Shown one piece after another: positions 9,391 through 19,305 of a stretch of 64,000 bases of DNA. The position numbers were made by a program, and so were the translations under genes. Where the stretch lies: contig JADYXQ010000074.1 in the NCBI GenBank assembly GCA_021772135.1, positions 1 through 64,000 of the forward strand, given 5' to 3'. Below the pieces are notes generated by a model. It did not search any database and was not told the origin of the DNA. It saw only the letters and a program-made list of their open reading frames with translations. How positions within the stretch are numbered: the first letter of the stretch is position 1; each line of letters begins with the position of its first letter. The stretch is from Candidatus Obscuribacter sp. (GTDB lineage Bacteria; Cyanobacteriota; Vampirovibrionia; Obscuribacterales; Obscuribacteraceae).

Positions 9391-10110
9391 TTACCAGCCG
9401 TTCCTTCTGCCGCCAATAGAATTTAGCAACACACCTATGCCTGCATTTGTTGCACCGCCGGGAATAAATTTGCCCCCGCCTACGTAACTAGATGCGCCAC
9501 CGCGAAGGAAATCTATAATAACCTGACCGCCGTTAATGCCGCCACGGTTATCATAGCCGCGGTTATCATAGCCACGGTTATCATAGCCGCGGTTATCATA
9601 GCCGCGAGGATCATTACGAGGATCATAACCACGATTGTCATATCGAGGCTCATAACCACGGTTGCCGTACTGCGGATCATAACGGTCATTACGATCGTTT
9701 CGGTCATAGCGGTCGTAGCGATTATCCTGATAGACCTGACGGCCCTCATAATAGCGTCCATGATCGCCTTCGCGTACAACCGGTCTGCCAGGAATCTGGT
9801 CGTTGTAACGACCATCATTGCGTCCATGAGTTTGACGCCAGGCAATTTCTTGCTCGCGCAAATTGCCGATTCTTGAACTCTGTCCGTTATCGCCAAAATT
9901 GAGAATGATGTCGCCATTTCTCTCGACTTTGAGATTATCTCCAAAGCGAGGATCTTCTTTAGCCGCAGCAGCCGTGACTATGCGCTTGAAGTCTTCGGGG
10001 CACATTTTGTAAAAGTCTTGCTGAAGAGCATTAATCACTTGATCGGTTTTGCCGGTATCAAGGCCATTGGCTATTGAATCGGAACTAGTTCTGTCGACAG
10101 ATCGACCCAT
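9391..10110 (-). CDS. Hypothetical protein with DNRGY repeats
   Basis: 239 aa; low-complexity Asp/Arg/Tyr/Gly repeat in second half. Confidence 0.65.
   Translation of the reverse strand: MGRSVDRTSSDSIANGLDTGKTDQVINALQQDFYKMCPEDFKRIVTAAAAKEDPRFGDNLKVERNGDIILNFGDNGQSSRIGNLREQEIAWRQTHGRNDGRYNDQIPGRPVVREGDHGRYYEGRQVYQDNRYDRYDRNDRNDRYDPQYGNRGYEPRYDNRGYDPRNDPRGYDNRGYDNRGYDNRGYDNRGGINGGQVIIDFLRGGASSYVGGGKFIPGGATNAGIGVLLNSIGGRRNGW
9541..9665 (-). repeat. 15-bp coding tandem repeat (GGCTATGATAACCGC/GTGGC..., DNRGY unit)
   Basis: Repeated gttatcatagcc[g/a]cg on the + strand, degenerating outward. Confidence 0.85.
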
Positions 10111-10355
10111 TTTGTATACCTCTAAACAGCAGTCAGAAAAATTGGATAACAGGGGGAAGGTGAAGGTTGTTTGGCCTCTATTAATAGAATAAAGGTGGAA
10201 TGTGGCATTTTCGTGGCAGAGACCGCGGTGCCCATGTATCTATTAAATCGTCTGGCCCCCAAATGCGGAATGGTGAATTTACGCAATTTGCTTAAATCTA
10301 AAACAATCTTTCAATCCTAATTGCCGCCCCCGCCGGGTAAACTTGCCATAAATCA

Positions 10356-11504
10356 ATGCTCAACAGGAATCAAACGACCGTGACTGCCAAAAAAGCTTCC
10401 TTTTTGTCTCTTTCATTGCTAGTTTTGCTGACCTGCCCCGCCCTGGCTCTCACCCCCCAGGAGACCAGCGAAATCTCCAACAAAGTGCGCACATCAAGCG
10501 GCCGGTGGATGGCGGAAGAGGCCAAAGCCCGCAAGCACGCCACGGGTAAACGATACGGCCAGGCAGCAATAATTTATCAAGAAATTCTCAAAGAAAGAAC
10601 GGCTCTGGGCTTAGATTTACAGACCGAACAGCTGGCCCTGGCAGACATTTTAGAAAAGCAGCATCAAATCGATGCCGCCGAGACCATTTATAAGCAAGCA
10701 ATTGCAGGCCGCGAGGCCAGCGAAGGCGACGAAAACCTCACGCTGGTTTACAGCCTGCAGGCCTACAGTGATTTTTTGGCCAGGAATAAAAACACTGCCG
10801 CGGCTGCCACAATTAAGAAACGCATCGCCTTCATCAATAATCAAGTCGGCAAAGCACCGAAAGAACTTACTACCTTATTAAAGAGCGCTCCAGCCAAAAC
10901 ATCTGCCCAGTACAAAACCTGGGCCAAAGAAAGCGCCGTCAAAGCAGCCCAAATCGGCCAACTTTATCTCAAACGCGACCAGGAGCCCCGGGCCTTTATC
11001 GCCTTTCAAAAAGCAATCGACCTGGACGCCACCATCTCTGACGGCTATGAGGGCCGCGGCGAAGTTTACAAACGCTCAGACCAACTGACGAAAGCGGGCC
11101 TCGATTTTGACAAAGCAATTAAGCTCAACCCCACAAATGCGCAAGCCCGCCTCAATCGCGCCCTCTCGTTGCGTGTTAAAAAGAACGAAAAAGCCGCTCT
11201 TTCAGACCTCAACGCCGCAGTAGCCGCCGCTCCAGAAGACCTGGACATTCTTGGCTATCGCGCAAAACTCTATCAAGACACTGCCCGCCCCGAGTTGGCC
11301 ATCAAAGATTATTCACACGCCCTCAAACTCAACCCGGCTGCCGAATGGGCCCGCTGCCAGCGCGGCCTCTGCTATATGGATGCCAAAAATTTTGACCAGG
11401 CGGTGAGCGATTTTAGCGCTCTGGCAAGCAAGTTTCCTGGTGACAGCAATTATCTGGAATTGAAAAACAAGGCGCTCAAGGGCATCAAACCCAAAACTCA
11501 ATGA
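10356..11504 (+). CDS. Secreted TPR-repeat protein
   Basis: Signal peptide (LSLSLLVLLTCPALALTP) and TPRs (AFIAFQKAIDLDATISDGYEGRGEVYKRSDQLTKAGLDFDKAIKLNPTNAQARLNRAL). Confidence 0.88.
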   Translation: MLNRNQTTVTAKKASFLSLSLLVLLTCPALALTPQETSEISNKVRTSSGRWMAEEAKARKHATGKRYGQAAIIYQEILKERTALGLDLQTEQLALADILEKQHQIDAAETIYKQAIAGREASEGDENLTLVYSLQAYSDFLARNKNTAAAATIKKRIAFINNQVGKAPKELTTLLKSAPAKTSAQYKTWAKESAVKAAQIGQLYLKRDQEPRAFIAFQKAIDLDATISDGYEGRGEVYKRSDQLTKAGLDFDKAIKLNPTNAQARLNRALSLRVKKNEKAALSDLNAAVAAAPEDLDILGYRAKLYQDTARPELAIKDYSHALKLNPAAEWARCQRGLCYMDAKNFDQAVSDFSALASKFPGDSNYLELKNKALKGIKPKTQ

Positions 11505-11515
11505 CCAGCTCTAAA

Positions 11516-11836
11516 TCAAGCAACCAGAGCCGGTGATTGACTAGTAATAGCCAGCCAATCAGTCAGTTCGGCGATTATGGCTTCAAAGTCAGAGGCATCA
11601 TACTCATAGGCATACAAAACAGCAATAGAAGTGGGCGCATGGGGCGGCCCAAGCCAATCTTCTCGCTTTTGCTGCTCAGCCAGTTCGGCATTTAAATCAA
11701 GGGAATGGCGCAAATCAATCACTTCCAGCACCGCACTGCTACCCTTGAGAATGGCATAGACGCCTTCTGTCGATTCAATGGCATCGCAAGTATTAAAGGG
11801 TCCGTCGAAGCGATATTTGAGTAAAGTTACACTCAT
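11516..11836 (-). CDS. Small FDGP/GVYAIL-family protein, paralogue of 63231-63542
   Basis: MSVTLLKYRFDGPFNTCDAIESTEGVYAILKGSSAVLEVIDLRHSLDLN...; similar layout to the 63.2 kb ORF. Confidence 0.7.
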   Translation of the reverse strand: MSVTLLKYRFDGPFNTCDAIESTEGVYAILKGSSAVLEVIDLRHSLDLNAELAEQQKREDWLGPPHAPTSIAVLYAYEYDASDFEAIIAELTDWLAITSQSPALVA

Positions 11837-11978
11837 TGGCTTTCCTATGTTTAAAAGGGCACCCCGGAAATTTTCGCCCGTCCACGATTTTCCTATAGCC
11901 AAATTTTGCCGCATTCACTACTAAGAAGAGGTTAAATGGCAGCTAAAATTTTAGCTTAATGATGTCGATTCCTCTCAT

Positions 11979-13277
11979 GTGATTAAATTGCCCAACATGG
12001 ACCTTAACCAAATGCCAAGTACTCAGGACCTTGCTCGCCTCCGCAAATTTTTTGTGGACCACGCACCTTCATGCGTTCACAAACCAGAAGGCATGCTCAA
12101 ATATCGCTACACCACACCAACTTATGCAGTTAAAGCCGGCGATGACGACAATGCGGCAGTGGCGGAAAGGTCGCTCACCGGCCACTATTTGCAAATGTAC
12201 GACTGGGACGCCTGCTTCTTTTCACAAGCAGCGCACCTCACTGGCCATGCCGATTTTAAAGGCCTGGGCGTCGATGTGGTGGCAAATTTTCTCAGTTTGA
12301 AAGAAGCGAACGGTCACATACCGCGCACAATTTCACCAGGTAAAGTGTGGGATGCAGGAGATCAATGCAAGCCATTTTTGGCTCAGACACTCTTAGCGGA
12401 ACACAATCGCACAAGTAAGAATGCCGGCGCCGAGAATTTAGAATCTGTCGGTCATTATTTAGACGACCTTGATTGTTATTTGAAATTTTTTCAAAGAGAA
12501 CGAAAGTCTAAATGGAATCTTTATCACTGGCGCAACGTGCTTGAAAGCGGCGTCGACGACAATTTAGCTTTGATTGCACCGCGCGAAGCGGCTCAGAGTG
12601 AAGATGAATCAGTAGGCAAGTTTCCTGATGGCTCAATTCTTGCAGTAGATTTGAGCAGCTATATCGCTCGCGAATTTATTTGTTTTGCCGATCTCTGCGC
12701 TGCCTTTGGCCGTCACCAGCTAGAAGCAGAATATCGCGAGCAAGCAAAAGTTCTCATTGCTTCCATCGAAGAAAATCTCTGGAACGACAAACTCTCCATG
12801 TATTGCGGCTACAACCCGCAAGATGCCACCATTGTCGAACTGCGTAGCTGGACCGGGCTGACACCGATGCTTATGGGCCTATCTAAGCCTGACAGAATCG
12901 AGAAAATACTCAGAGACAATATTTTAAACAGCGAACACTTTTTGCGGCCCTGGGGTATCACTTCGCATGCGGTATCAGAGCCACTGGCTAACCAACAGCG
13001 GCGCGGTCTCTATGGCCGAGCGATTGTCTCTAACTGGCAGGGGCCGGTTTGGATTTTACCCAACGCTCTAGTTGTGCGGGCCCTCAATGCCAATGGTTTC
13101 AAAAAAGATGCCAGAGAGATTTCAGCCAGAGTGGTAAAAACTCTTTTGCATAGTCTTGATAAATACAATACCCTCTACGAAAATTATGACGCCGAAACCG
13201 GTGCTGGGCTCTGGGCCTCACAATTTATGAGCTGGAATATTCTGGCGCTGGAATTGATACAAACCCTGGAGTCGTAG
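11979..13277 (+). CDS. Trehalase/GH63-like (alpha/alpha)6 glycosidase
   Basis: YDWDACFFSQAAHLTGH, EANGHIPRTISPGKVWDAGDQCKPFLAQTLL, RAIVSNWQGPVWILPNALVVRAL, ENYDAETGAGLWASQFMSWNILALELI. Start may be ATG 11997. Confidence 0.8.
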   Translation: MIKLPNMDLNQMPSTQDLARLRKFFVDHAPSCVHKPEGMLKYRYTTPTYAVKAGDDDNAAVAERSLTGHYLQMYDWDACFFSQAAHLTGHADFKGLGVDVVANFLSLKEANGHIPRTISPGKVWDAGDQCKPFLAQTLLAEHNRTSKNAGAENLESVGHYLDDLDCYLKFFQRERKSKWNLYHWRNVLESGVDDNLALIAPREAAQSEDESVGKFPDGSILAVDLSSYIAREFICFADLCAAFGRHQLEAEYREQAKVLIASIEENLWNDKLSMYCGYNPQDATIVELRSWTGLTPMLMGLSKPDRIEKILRDNILNSEHFLRPWGITSHAVSEPLANQQRRGLYGRAIVSNWQGPVWILPNALVVRALNANGFKKDAREISARVVKTLLHSLDKYNTLYENYDAETGAGLWASQFMSWNILALELIQTLES

Positions 13278-15541
13278 TGCAACTTAAATATTGGCGAAAA
13301 TTTTCGGCATTGCTCTTAGTTTTGCAGTGTGTGCTTTCGTCTGTGACAATCTCGTTTGCACCCGCAGCTCTTGCAGTTGATGCGGTCACTAAAGAAGCGA
13401 TTGAAAATACGCAGAAGACGCCTGAAGCTTCGTATCTAGATTTGCCTCGCATAGTCTTGAAAAACGGCAGTACATTTATGGTGCTGACGCCTGACGGCAT
13501 GATGACGCAAGATCCATCGACACCTTATGGTGTTTATAGCAACGACACACGCACTATGTGCGGTTACACGATAAAGATTGACGGCAAACCAGTGATTCCA
13601 ATCGGCAGCAGAACTGCCGAAGCTTACCGGGGATATTTTTACTATACAACTACCAACGACTACGCGAGCTTAGGAAAATTTGGATTGAGACGTTATCTGG
13701 TTATCGACCAGTCGTCCGGAGCTGTGGTAGAACGACTAACTTTAGAAAACAGATTCGGCGAACCACTACTGCTGAATCTGGAAATTACTTATGATTTTGA
13801 TTTCAAAGACATGTTCGAAGTGCGCGGCCAGACAAGACAAAAAAGAGGTATCGTTTCTAAAACTGTAAAAACTGGGGCCGAATCTACCGGCACAACTGCT
13901 TCGGTAGATGCCACATACACTGGCTTAGATAAGCAAGTATTGACCAGTGGCATTAGCTTTAAAGGCCTGAAGCCAGTTTCGGTTTCTGGTGAACGCTGCA
14001 ATTTTAAAGTGGCATTGGCTCCAGATGAAATGAAAACAATTGAAATAGCTTATGGCGGTCAAAGCAAAAGCAACTTTGAGCTCGCTTCAAAAGCCGCTGA
14101 CCTGGAGATGACCAACTGGCAAAAAAGCAATGTTTCAATTAAAAGCGACAACGCCAGTTTCGACCAAATTTTTAAACAGGCTGTAGAAGATCTCTATATC
14201 CTGAAAATCACAACACCGAAAGGACCCGGCTATGCCGCCGGACTGCCCTGGTATGCCGTGGCATTTGGACGGGATCAAGTGATTACCGCGCTACAAACCT
14301 TAGACTTTGCACCCGATGTGGCCAGAGAGGTGGTTACGCTTCTAGCAAAATATCAGGGCACTAAAGATGACAAATTCACTGAAGAAACGCCAGGCAAAAT
14401 TATGCACGAGTTGCGCACCGGTGAAATGGCTCGTTGCAAAGAAATTCCATTCATTCCATATTACGGTACCATCGATGCTACGCCACTCTGGCTGGTTCTA
14501 ATTACCCACTATGTTGACGTTACTGGTGACACCAGTCTGGCAGAAGAGCATTGGCCGAATATTGAAGCCGCGCTCAATTATCTCAAGCGTTCCACGCCGA
14601 ATGATTTTCTTTATTACGGCTCACGCGGCGAAGCCGGTAGGCAAGCCGCTCTGACCAACCAGGCCTGGAAAGATTCAGGCGACTCCGTCATGCACAAAGA
14701 TGGAAAACTGGCTACAGCACCAATTGCCATCTGCGAAGTGCAAGGTTATCTCTACGACGCTTATATCGGTAGCGCCGCGCTGGCGAACAGACTCGGCAAA
14801 CAAGAATTGGAAACTGAACTCAATGCACGAGCAGAAAAACTCAAAACGCACTTTGACAAATCGTTCTGGCTCGCCAATGAAAATTATGTTGCTCTGGCTC
14901 TCGATGCCACTTCTGAGCCTTGCGATGTAGTGGCTTCTAATCCCGGACACTTACTCAATTCTGGAATCATCGACAGCAAACAAGCGGGCGCCATTGCCGA
15001 CCGCTTGATGAAAAACGACATGTTCAGCGGCTGGGGCATAAGAACGCTGTCCAGCAGGGAGAAAAGATATGACCCGAAAAGCTATCACAACGGTTCAGTC
15101 TGGCCCCACGACAACGCATTGATAGTCGAGGGCATGAGTAAAAGAGGGCATCAAGAGCAGACCGGTAAAGTAATCTCGGCTCTATTTGACGTAGCGGCAG
15201 CCAGCAGCGACAAACGTCTGCCCGAGCTATTCTGCGGCTTTGAACGAAAAGATGAGCCGACACCTGTACCCTACAACGTCTCGTGTGTGCCGCAGCTCTG
15301 GTGCGTCGGCAGCGTCTTCGAGATGGTTAAAAGCATGACCGGTTTGTCAGTCACAGCAGGCAAAATTAGAGTCGACCAGCCCCGCTTACCAACCGGAGTA
15401 AATGAGCTGACCATGACGTTTCCCGCTCGCTCAGGCCAGGTTGCTCAAGAAGTAAAAATAAACCGGGATGACAAAGGCATTGTGAAAGCCAAAGTAAAAG
15501 ACTGGGTTCGTACTGTTCAGCCAGCAGCAACGGCCAAATAA
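13277..15541 (+). CDS. Secreted amylo-alpha-1,6-glucosidase / glycogen-debranching-like protein
   Basis: 754 aa; N-terminal signal peptide, YGVYSNDTRTMCGYTIKIDGKPV (GDE N-domain), GYAAGLPWYAVAFGRDQVITALQTLDFAPDVAREVVTLLAKYQG, YHNGSVWPHDNALIVEGM. GTG start overlaps upstream stop by 1 nt. Confidence 0.85.
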   Translation: MQLKYWRKFSALLLVLQCVLSSVTISFAPAALAVDAVTKEAIENTQKTPEASYLDLPRIVLKNGSTFMVLTPDGMMTQDPSTPYGVYSNDTRTMCGYTIKIDGKPVIPIGSRTAEAYRGYFYYTTTNDYASLGKFGLRRYLVIDQSSGAVVERLTLENRFGEPLLLNLEITYDFDFKDMFEVRGQTRQKRGIVSKTVKTGAESTGTTASVDATYTGLDKQVLTSGISFKGLKPVSVSGERCNFKVALAPDEMKTIEIAYGGQSKSNFELASKAADLEMTNWQKSNVSIKSDNASFDQIFKQAVEDLYILKITTPKGPGYAAGLPWYAVAFGRDQVITALQTLDFAPDVAREVVTLLAKYQGTKDDKFTEETPGKIMHELRTGEMARCKEIPFIPYYGTIDATPLWLVLITHYVDVTGDTSLAEEHWPNIEAALNYLKRSTPNDFLYYGSRGEAGRQAALTNQAWKDSGDSVMHKDGKLATAPIAICEVQGYLYDAYIGSAALANRLGKQELETELNARAEKLKTHFDKSFWLANENYVALALDATSEPCDVVASNPGHLLNSGIIDSKQAGAIADRLMKNDMFSGWGIRTLSSREKRYDPKSYHNGSVWPHDNALIVEGMSKRGHQEQTGKVISALFDVAAASSDKRLPELFCGFERKDEPTPVPYNVSCVPQLWCVGSVFEMVKSMTGLSVTAGKIRVDQPRLPTGVNELTMTFPARSGQVAQEVKINRDDKGIVKAKVKDWVRTVQPAATAK

Positions 15542-15635
15542 TAAGCAAAATTACCCGACCAGAGCACAGTTAAGCGAACTATAGGCTTTTGATCTATTAT
15601 GCTAGGTCTATTTACCTCTGGCGTGAGCGCAAGAA

Positions 15636-16691
15636 ATGACAGAAACAGCCTTTGACCCGAATGCAGTGGGCGTAAAAGTAGAGAACATTTACGGTCTGCC
15701 ATTCACGACAGATGATGCGTCTATCGTCGTTATTCCAGTGCCATGGGAAGTGACGGTGTCATATGGTGCCGGCACGGCTGCAGCTCCTGAAGCCGTTCTT
15801 GGAGCTTCTTACCAGGTCGATTTATACGATCCCGATTATCCCAATGCCTGGAATCTGGGTCTGGCAATGCATGCCATTCCTGCATGGCTGGAAGAATTGA
15901 ATTATGGTCTGAGACCAATGGCCGAAGAATATATCGCCATGCTGCAAGAGGGTCTCAACCCTGAAGAACATGCTGAGATGAAAGAAATGCTGGCCGAGAT
16001 CAATGCCGCTTGCGAAAAAATGAATACTTATGTGCAAGAAATTGCCGCCAGCGAGCTCGACGCCGGTAAAATTTGCGCTGTCCTGGGCGGCGATCACAGC
16101 ACGCCGCTGGGTCTAATTCGCGAAATCGCCAAACGAAACGAAGACTTCGGCATTTTGCACATCGATGCCCATTGCGATTTGCGCGACGCCTATGAAGGTT
16201 TCACCTATTCTCACGCCTCCATTATGTTCAACGCCGTTAAAGAAAAAAGCTTGAGCAAACTGGTGCAAGTTGGCATTAGAGATTACTGCCAGATGGAAGC
16301 GGACATGGTTAGCTCGTCGGACGGACGCATTGTCGCCTTTTATGACCGCGACATCAAAAGCAGAATGTTTGAAGGCATGAGCTGGATGCACATTTGCCAG
16401 GACATCATCAATCAGTTACCTGAGAAAGTTTATGTCAGCTTTGATGTAGATGGCCTAGATCCAAAACTTTGCCCCAACACAGGCACACCGGTGCCTGGCG
16501 GATTGGAATATGAGCAAGCACTGTATCTGGTGCGCATGCTGGCCGAGAGCGGACGGGCGATTATCGGATTTGACGTTAATGAAGTAGCACCAGGTGACGA
16601 AGATGAATGGGACGCCAACGTCGGCGCTCGTCTCTTATATCGTCTGGCTAACTTAACTGCGAAGTCGCATGATGAGATAACACTGGGATAA
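15636..16691 (+). CDS. Arginase/agmatinase/formiminoglutamase family protein
   Basis: LGGDHSTPLG, ILHIDAHCDLRDAYEGFTYSHAS, YVSFDVDGLDPKLCPNTGTPVPGGL, GFDVNEVAP. Confidence 0.93.
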   Translation: MTETAFDPNAVGVKVENIYGLPFTTDDASIVVIPVPWEVTVSYGAGTAAAPEAVLGASYQVDLYDPDYPNAWNLGLAMHAIPAWLEELNYGLRPMAEEYIAMLQEGLNPEEHAEMKEMLAEINAACEKMNTYVQEIAASELDAGKICAVLGGDHSTPLGLIREIAKRNEDFGILHIDAHCDLRDAYEGFTYSHASIMFNAVKEKSLSKLVQVGIRDYCQMEADMVSSSDGRIVAFYDRDIKSRMFEGMSWMHICQDIINQLPEKVYVSFDVDGLDPKLCPNTGTPVPGGLEYEQALYLVRMLAESGRAIIGFDVNEVAPGDEDEWDANVGARLLYRLANLTAKSHDEITLG

Positions 16692-16723
16692 AATGTGTAA
16701 ACTAAGCAAAAGCAAAGACTAGT

Positions 16724-16748
16724 CTGTGCACTTGCACAGTTTCATTTT
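16724..16748 (+). terminator. Weak Rho-independent terminator candidate after the arginase-family gene
   Basis: CTGTGCA-CT-TGCACAG followed by TTTCATTTT. Confidence 0.5.
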
Positions 16749-16753
16749 AGCGC

Positions 16754-16798
16754 CGCCCTCGTAAAATCGCCTTACTAAAGAGAGTTATTACGAGGGCG
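16754..16798 (+). promoter_or_regulatory. Inverted repeat spanning the putative RBS of the next gene
   Basis: CGCCCTCGTAA (16754-16764) and TTACGAGGGCG (16788-16798), perfect 11-bp arms; the right arm contains GAGGG and abuts GTG at 16798. Confidence 0.6.
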
Positions 16799-17334
16799 TG
16801 ATTATGAGAGCGATTCCGACAATATATGATGGCGAACAATATCGCAGCAGATTAGAAGTGCGCTGGAAGATTTTCTTTGAAGCACTGAACATTCAGACGG
16901 TTTACGAGCCAAGAATGTTTTCACTGGTATCGGGCAATTATATTCCTGATCTCTGGCTGCCAAAGCAACAGGTCTACGTTGAAATAAAAGGCTTCGATGA
17001 CAACCGCAGCCAGAGCTATGACGATTCAATTCGCTATCAAGAGCTGGTTAACCAGACCAGGACACCGCTTTTGCGCATCAAGGGTTGGCCGGACCCGGCT
17101 AGATATAAGTGCCGCCTTTATGTACCAATACAGCATCGTCATATTTATCCCGGTTTGCACTGGGCCTCATTTGCAGAAGGCGAAAGCAATCAACTGTGCC
17201 TGGCGGAAGGCGATAAGTTTATTCAATTGAAGCGATTAGATTGGCCCGCACAATCAATTGTGGAAGCACCGCAGATACACTCGCCCTTAATTTTATCTGC
17301 TCTTGCACTGGGTCGAAATTTCAGAGCTGCTTGA
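16798..17334 (+). CDS. PD-(D/E)XK nuclease-fold-like protein
   Basis: YRSRLEVRWKIFFEALNIQTVYEPRMFSLVSGNYIPDLWLPKQQVYVEIKG: E...PD...ExK spacing typical of the fold. Confidence 0.75.
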   Translation: MIMRAIPTIYDGEQYRSRLEVRWKIFFEALNIQTVYEPRMFSLVSGNYIPDLWLPKQQVYVEIKGFDDNRSQSYDDSIRYQELVNQTRTPLLRIKGWPDPARYKCRLYVPIQHRHIYPGLHWASFAEGESNQLCLAEGDKFIQLKRLDWPAQSIVEAPQIHSPLILSALALGRNFRAA

Positions 17335-17336
17335 AA

Positions 17337-18059
17337 TTAACGGATGCCGGTTAGTTTATGAGTCTGTAGAGTAAGACGGTAGCCGTGAGTCAGCGCTGAA
17401 GATACAGTAGCCTGTATATTGGCCTCATTTGTCTCGGAGTCACGCGCATCAATAGGCATGACAAAAACTTGAGCGCAAGACTCAGCTGGTGGTCTGGCAA
17501 TACGCGCCGGCTCACCGGCCTGCTGTGTGCTTGTTGTCGGTAGGCCATCACTGGCATCGACCTGACCGGCTGCCACCAGATACTTATATGAATCGACTTT
17601 GGCCACCAGCTTTTGATTTAGATTGGCTGTCTTTGGACTGCAAACAATGTGCAGGCGATCGCTCTCTGGTAAATCAATCCAGAGGGTGCCGTTTGTTTCT
17701 ATTTGCACGCGCATAGAATTTGAGAGCGAAAGCAGACCATCAATTAACGGTCTGATATTTTGTCTGAATGGTTCTCCACCGGTCAGAACAACCAAATTAC
17801 AAAAAGGTGTTTTGACCTCGGCAATGGTCTGCATCAGCTCGCTCAAATCTGGGCGCCAGGTAGACGATTCAAATTCGGTGTCGCACCAGTAGCAGCTGAG
17901 ATTGCAACCGGCCAGGCGCACAAATACGGCAGGCTCTCCCGAAAACGGTCCTTCTCCTTGTAGAGTGTAAAAAACTTCCTGCACCCAGAGAGTCTGACCG
18001 TCGCCTACTTCTTGGGGTCGCAGCGGATTGCTACCCAGCACCGGCCACCACCTCAACAA
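17337..18059 (-). CDS. queE: 7-carboxy-7-deazaguanine synthase (radical SAM)
   Basis: VFYTLQGEGPFSGEPAVFVRLAGCNLSCYWCDTEFE...LVVLTGGEPFRQN. Confidence 0.96.
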   Translation of the reverse strand: MLRWWPVLGSNPLRPQEVGDGQTLWVQEVFYTLQGEGPFSGEPAVFVRLAGCNLSCYWCDTEFESSTWRPDLSELMQTIAEVKTPFCNLVVLTGGEPFRQNIRPLIDGLLSLSNSMRVQIETNGTLWIDLPESDRLHIVCSPKTANLNQKLVAKVDSYKYLVAAGQVDASDGLPTTSTQQAGEPARIARPPAESCAQVFVMPIDARDSETNEANIQATVSSALTHGYRLTLQTHKLTGIR

Positions 18060-18525
18060 AGCAATTCTCGGTTTCCCAGAGCACCACTTTGCTCAGTTTA
18101 ACATCAGTGTCGGCAAGCAAAACTGGAGCTACTTGTGTCAGTAAATGCAATGCCATATTTTCAGCTGTCGGATTGCCGCCGAGCAAAAACAGTTTTTGCT
18201 CTGGTATTGCCTGCAGTGCGGCAATTCCTTCGATGTCTTTGTCCCATAAAATGAAGCCATGATCCCAGTTTCTTTCTAACCAGGGCAAGAAGCGCTCTTT
18301 GAGAACAGCAAAGTCAATTACCCGACCGAGATGGTCTAGTTCTCTGGCCTCTGCATGCAAAAATATTTGATAGTTGTGCCCGTGCAGGTGACGACATTTT
18401 GACTCGTGTTTATAAATGCGGTGACCGGCACAAAATTGCAATTTTCGCACCGCCGAAATTTTGACGCTTGGTGGCACAGCTAAAATCTCACCGGCTTCAT
18501 TTGTAACTTTGGCAATAGATTTCAC
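18031..18525 (-). CDS. queD: 6-carboxytetrahydropterin synthase
   Basis: FCAGHRIYKHESKCRHLHGHNYQIFLHAEA...LGRVIDFAVLK...NPTAENMALHL. Confidence 0.95.
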   Translation of the reverse strand: MKSIAKVTNEAGEILAVPPSVKISAVRKLQFCAGHRIYKHESKCRHLHGHNYQIFLHAEARELDHLGRVIDFAVLKERFLPWLERNWDHGFILWDKDIEGIAALQAIPEQKLFLLGGNPTAENMALHLLTQVAPVLLADTDVKLSKVVLWETENCFVEVVAGAG

Positions 18526-19217
18526 GAGCGCACCTCGGCTGCAACTTTGCTAAGCCGCACCAGTAGTGGATCGGCTACGCCGGCCTGAGCAAAGCCCTTT
18601 GCTCGCAATAAGCACGAATTGCACGCACCACACGGCGGAGCACCGTTATAACAAGTGGTGCTCAATGCCAGGGCTTCCATGCATCCCGGCAACGACTGCC
18701 CCAGACTGACCGTATCTGATTTGGTCATGTTCATCAGTGGTGTCAAAATTTTCAAATCGCTTTCGAGGCCGCTGGCCATGGCACTCTGCATTTTGTCGAT
18801 AAAATCTTGACGGCAGTCTGGATAACCGCCATAGTCTTGCTGCGCCACACCAATTATGAGGCTCTCGCAGCCAAGCACATAGGCGCGATTGGCTGCAATG
18901 GTAAGAAATAGAATATTGCGACCGGGTACAAAAGTATCTGCCAAACCGGAAGGCAAAGCGCCGACGTCGTCATACTGTTCTACATCGCGCAACAAATCGG
19001 TGAGCGGGCTCAACCCTTTAAAAATAGGGCCGAGGTCAAGCACTTCTTGCCGGACACCGGCAACAGCAGCAATTTTTTCAGCGCTTTCAAGTTCGATGCG
19101 ATGCCTTTGACCATAATCAAAAGTGAGGGCAAAGACGTCGTCGAAACGTTGTTTGGCCCAATAAAGACAGGTGGTGCTATCTTGCCCGCCTGAGAAGATT
19201 ACCAGTGCTTTAGACAT
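18522..19217 (-). CDS. queC: 7-cyano-7-deazaguanine synthase
   Basis: MSKALVIFSGGQDSTTCLYWAKQRFDDVFALTFDYGQRH...FVPGRNILFLTIAANRAYV...CYNGAPPCGACNSCLLRAKGF. Confidence 0.97.
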   Translation of the reverse strand: MSKALVIFSGGQDSTTCLYWAKQRFDDVFALTFDYGQRHRIELESAEKIAAVAGVRQEVLDLGPIFKGLSPLTDLLRDVEQYDDVGALPSGLADTFVPGRNILFLTIAANRAYVLGCESLIIGVAQQDYGGYPDCRQDFIDKMQSAMASGLESDLKILTPLMNMTKSDTVSLGQSLPGCMEALALSTTCYNGAPPCGACNSCLLRAKGFAQAGVADPLLVRLSKVAAEVRS

Positions 19218-19305
19218 AATAGGTGATTGTATCAAATCGCCACTCTGCTTGGCTGTCGAGATTCTGACAACCACTAAAGCTGTTACAAACCTGCTTAGCT
19301 GGCTC

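Noticed and set aside
9541-9665. CRISPR-like periodicity
   Set aside because: 15-bp contiguous units with no spacers, inside a coding repeat.
9513-9944. 143 aa minus-strand ORF with Met/Ile/Thr/Val-rich repeats
   Set aside because: Open only because the period-15 repeat of 9391-10110 is a multiple of 3; composition is non-protein-like.
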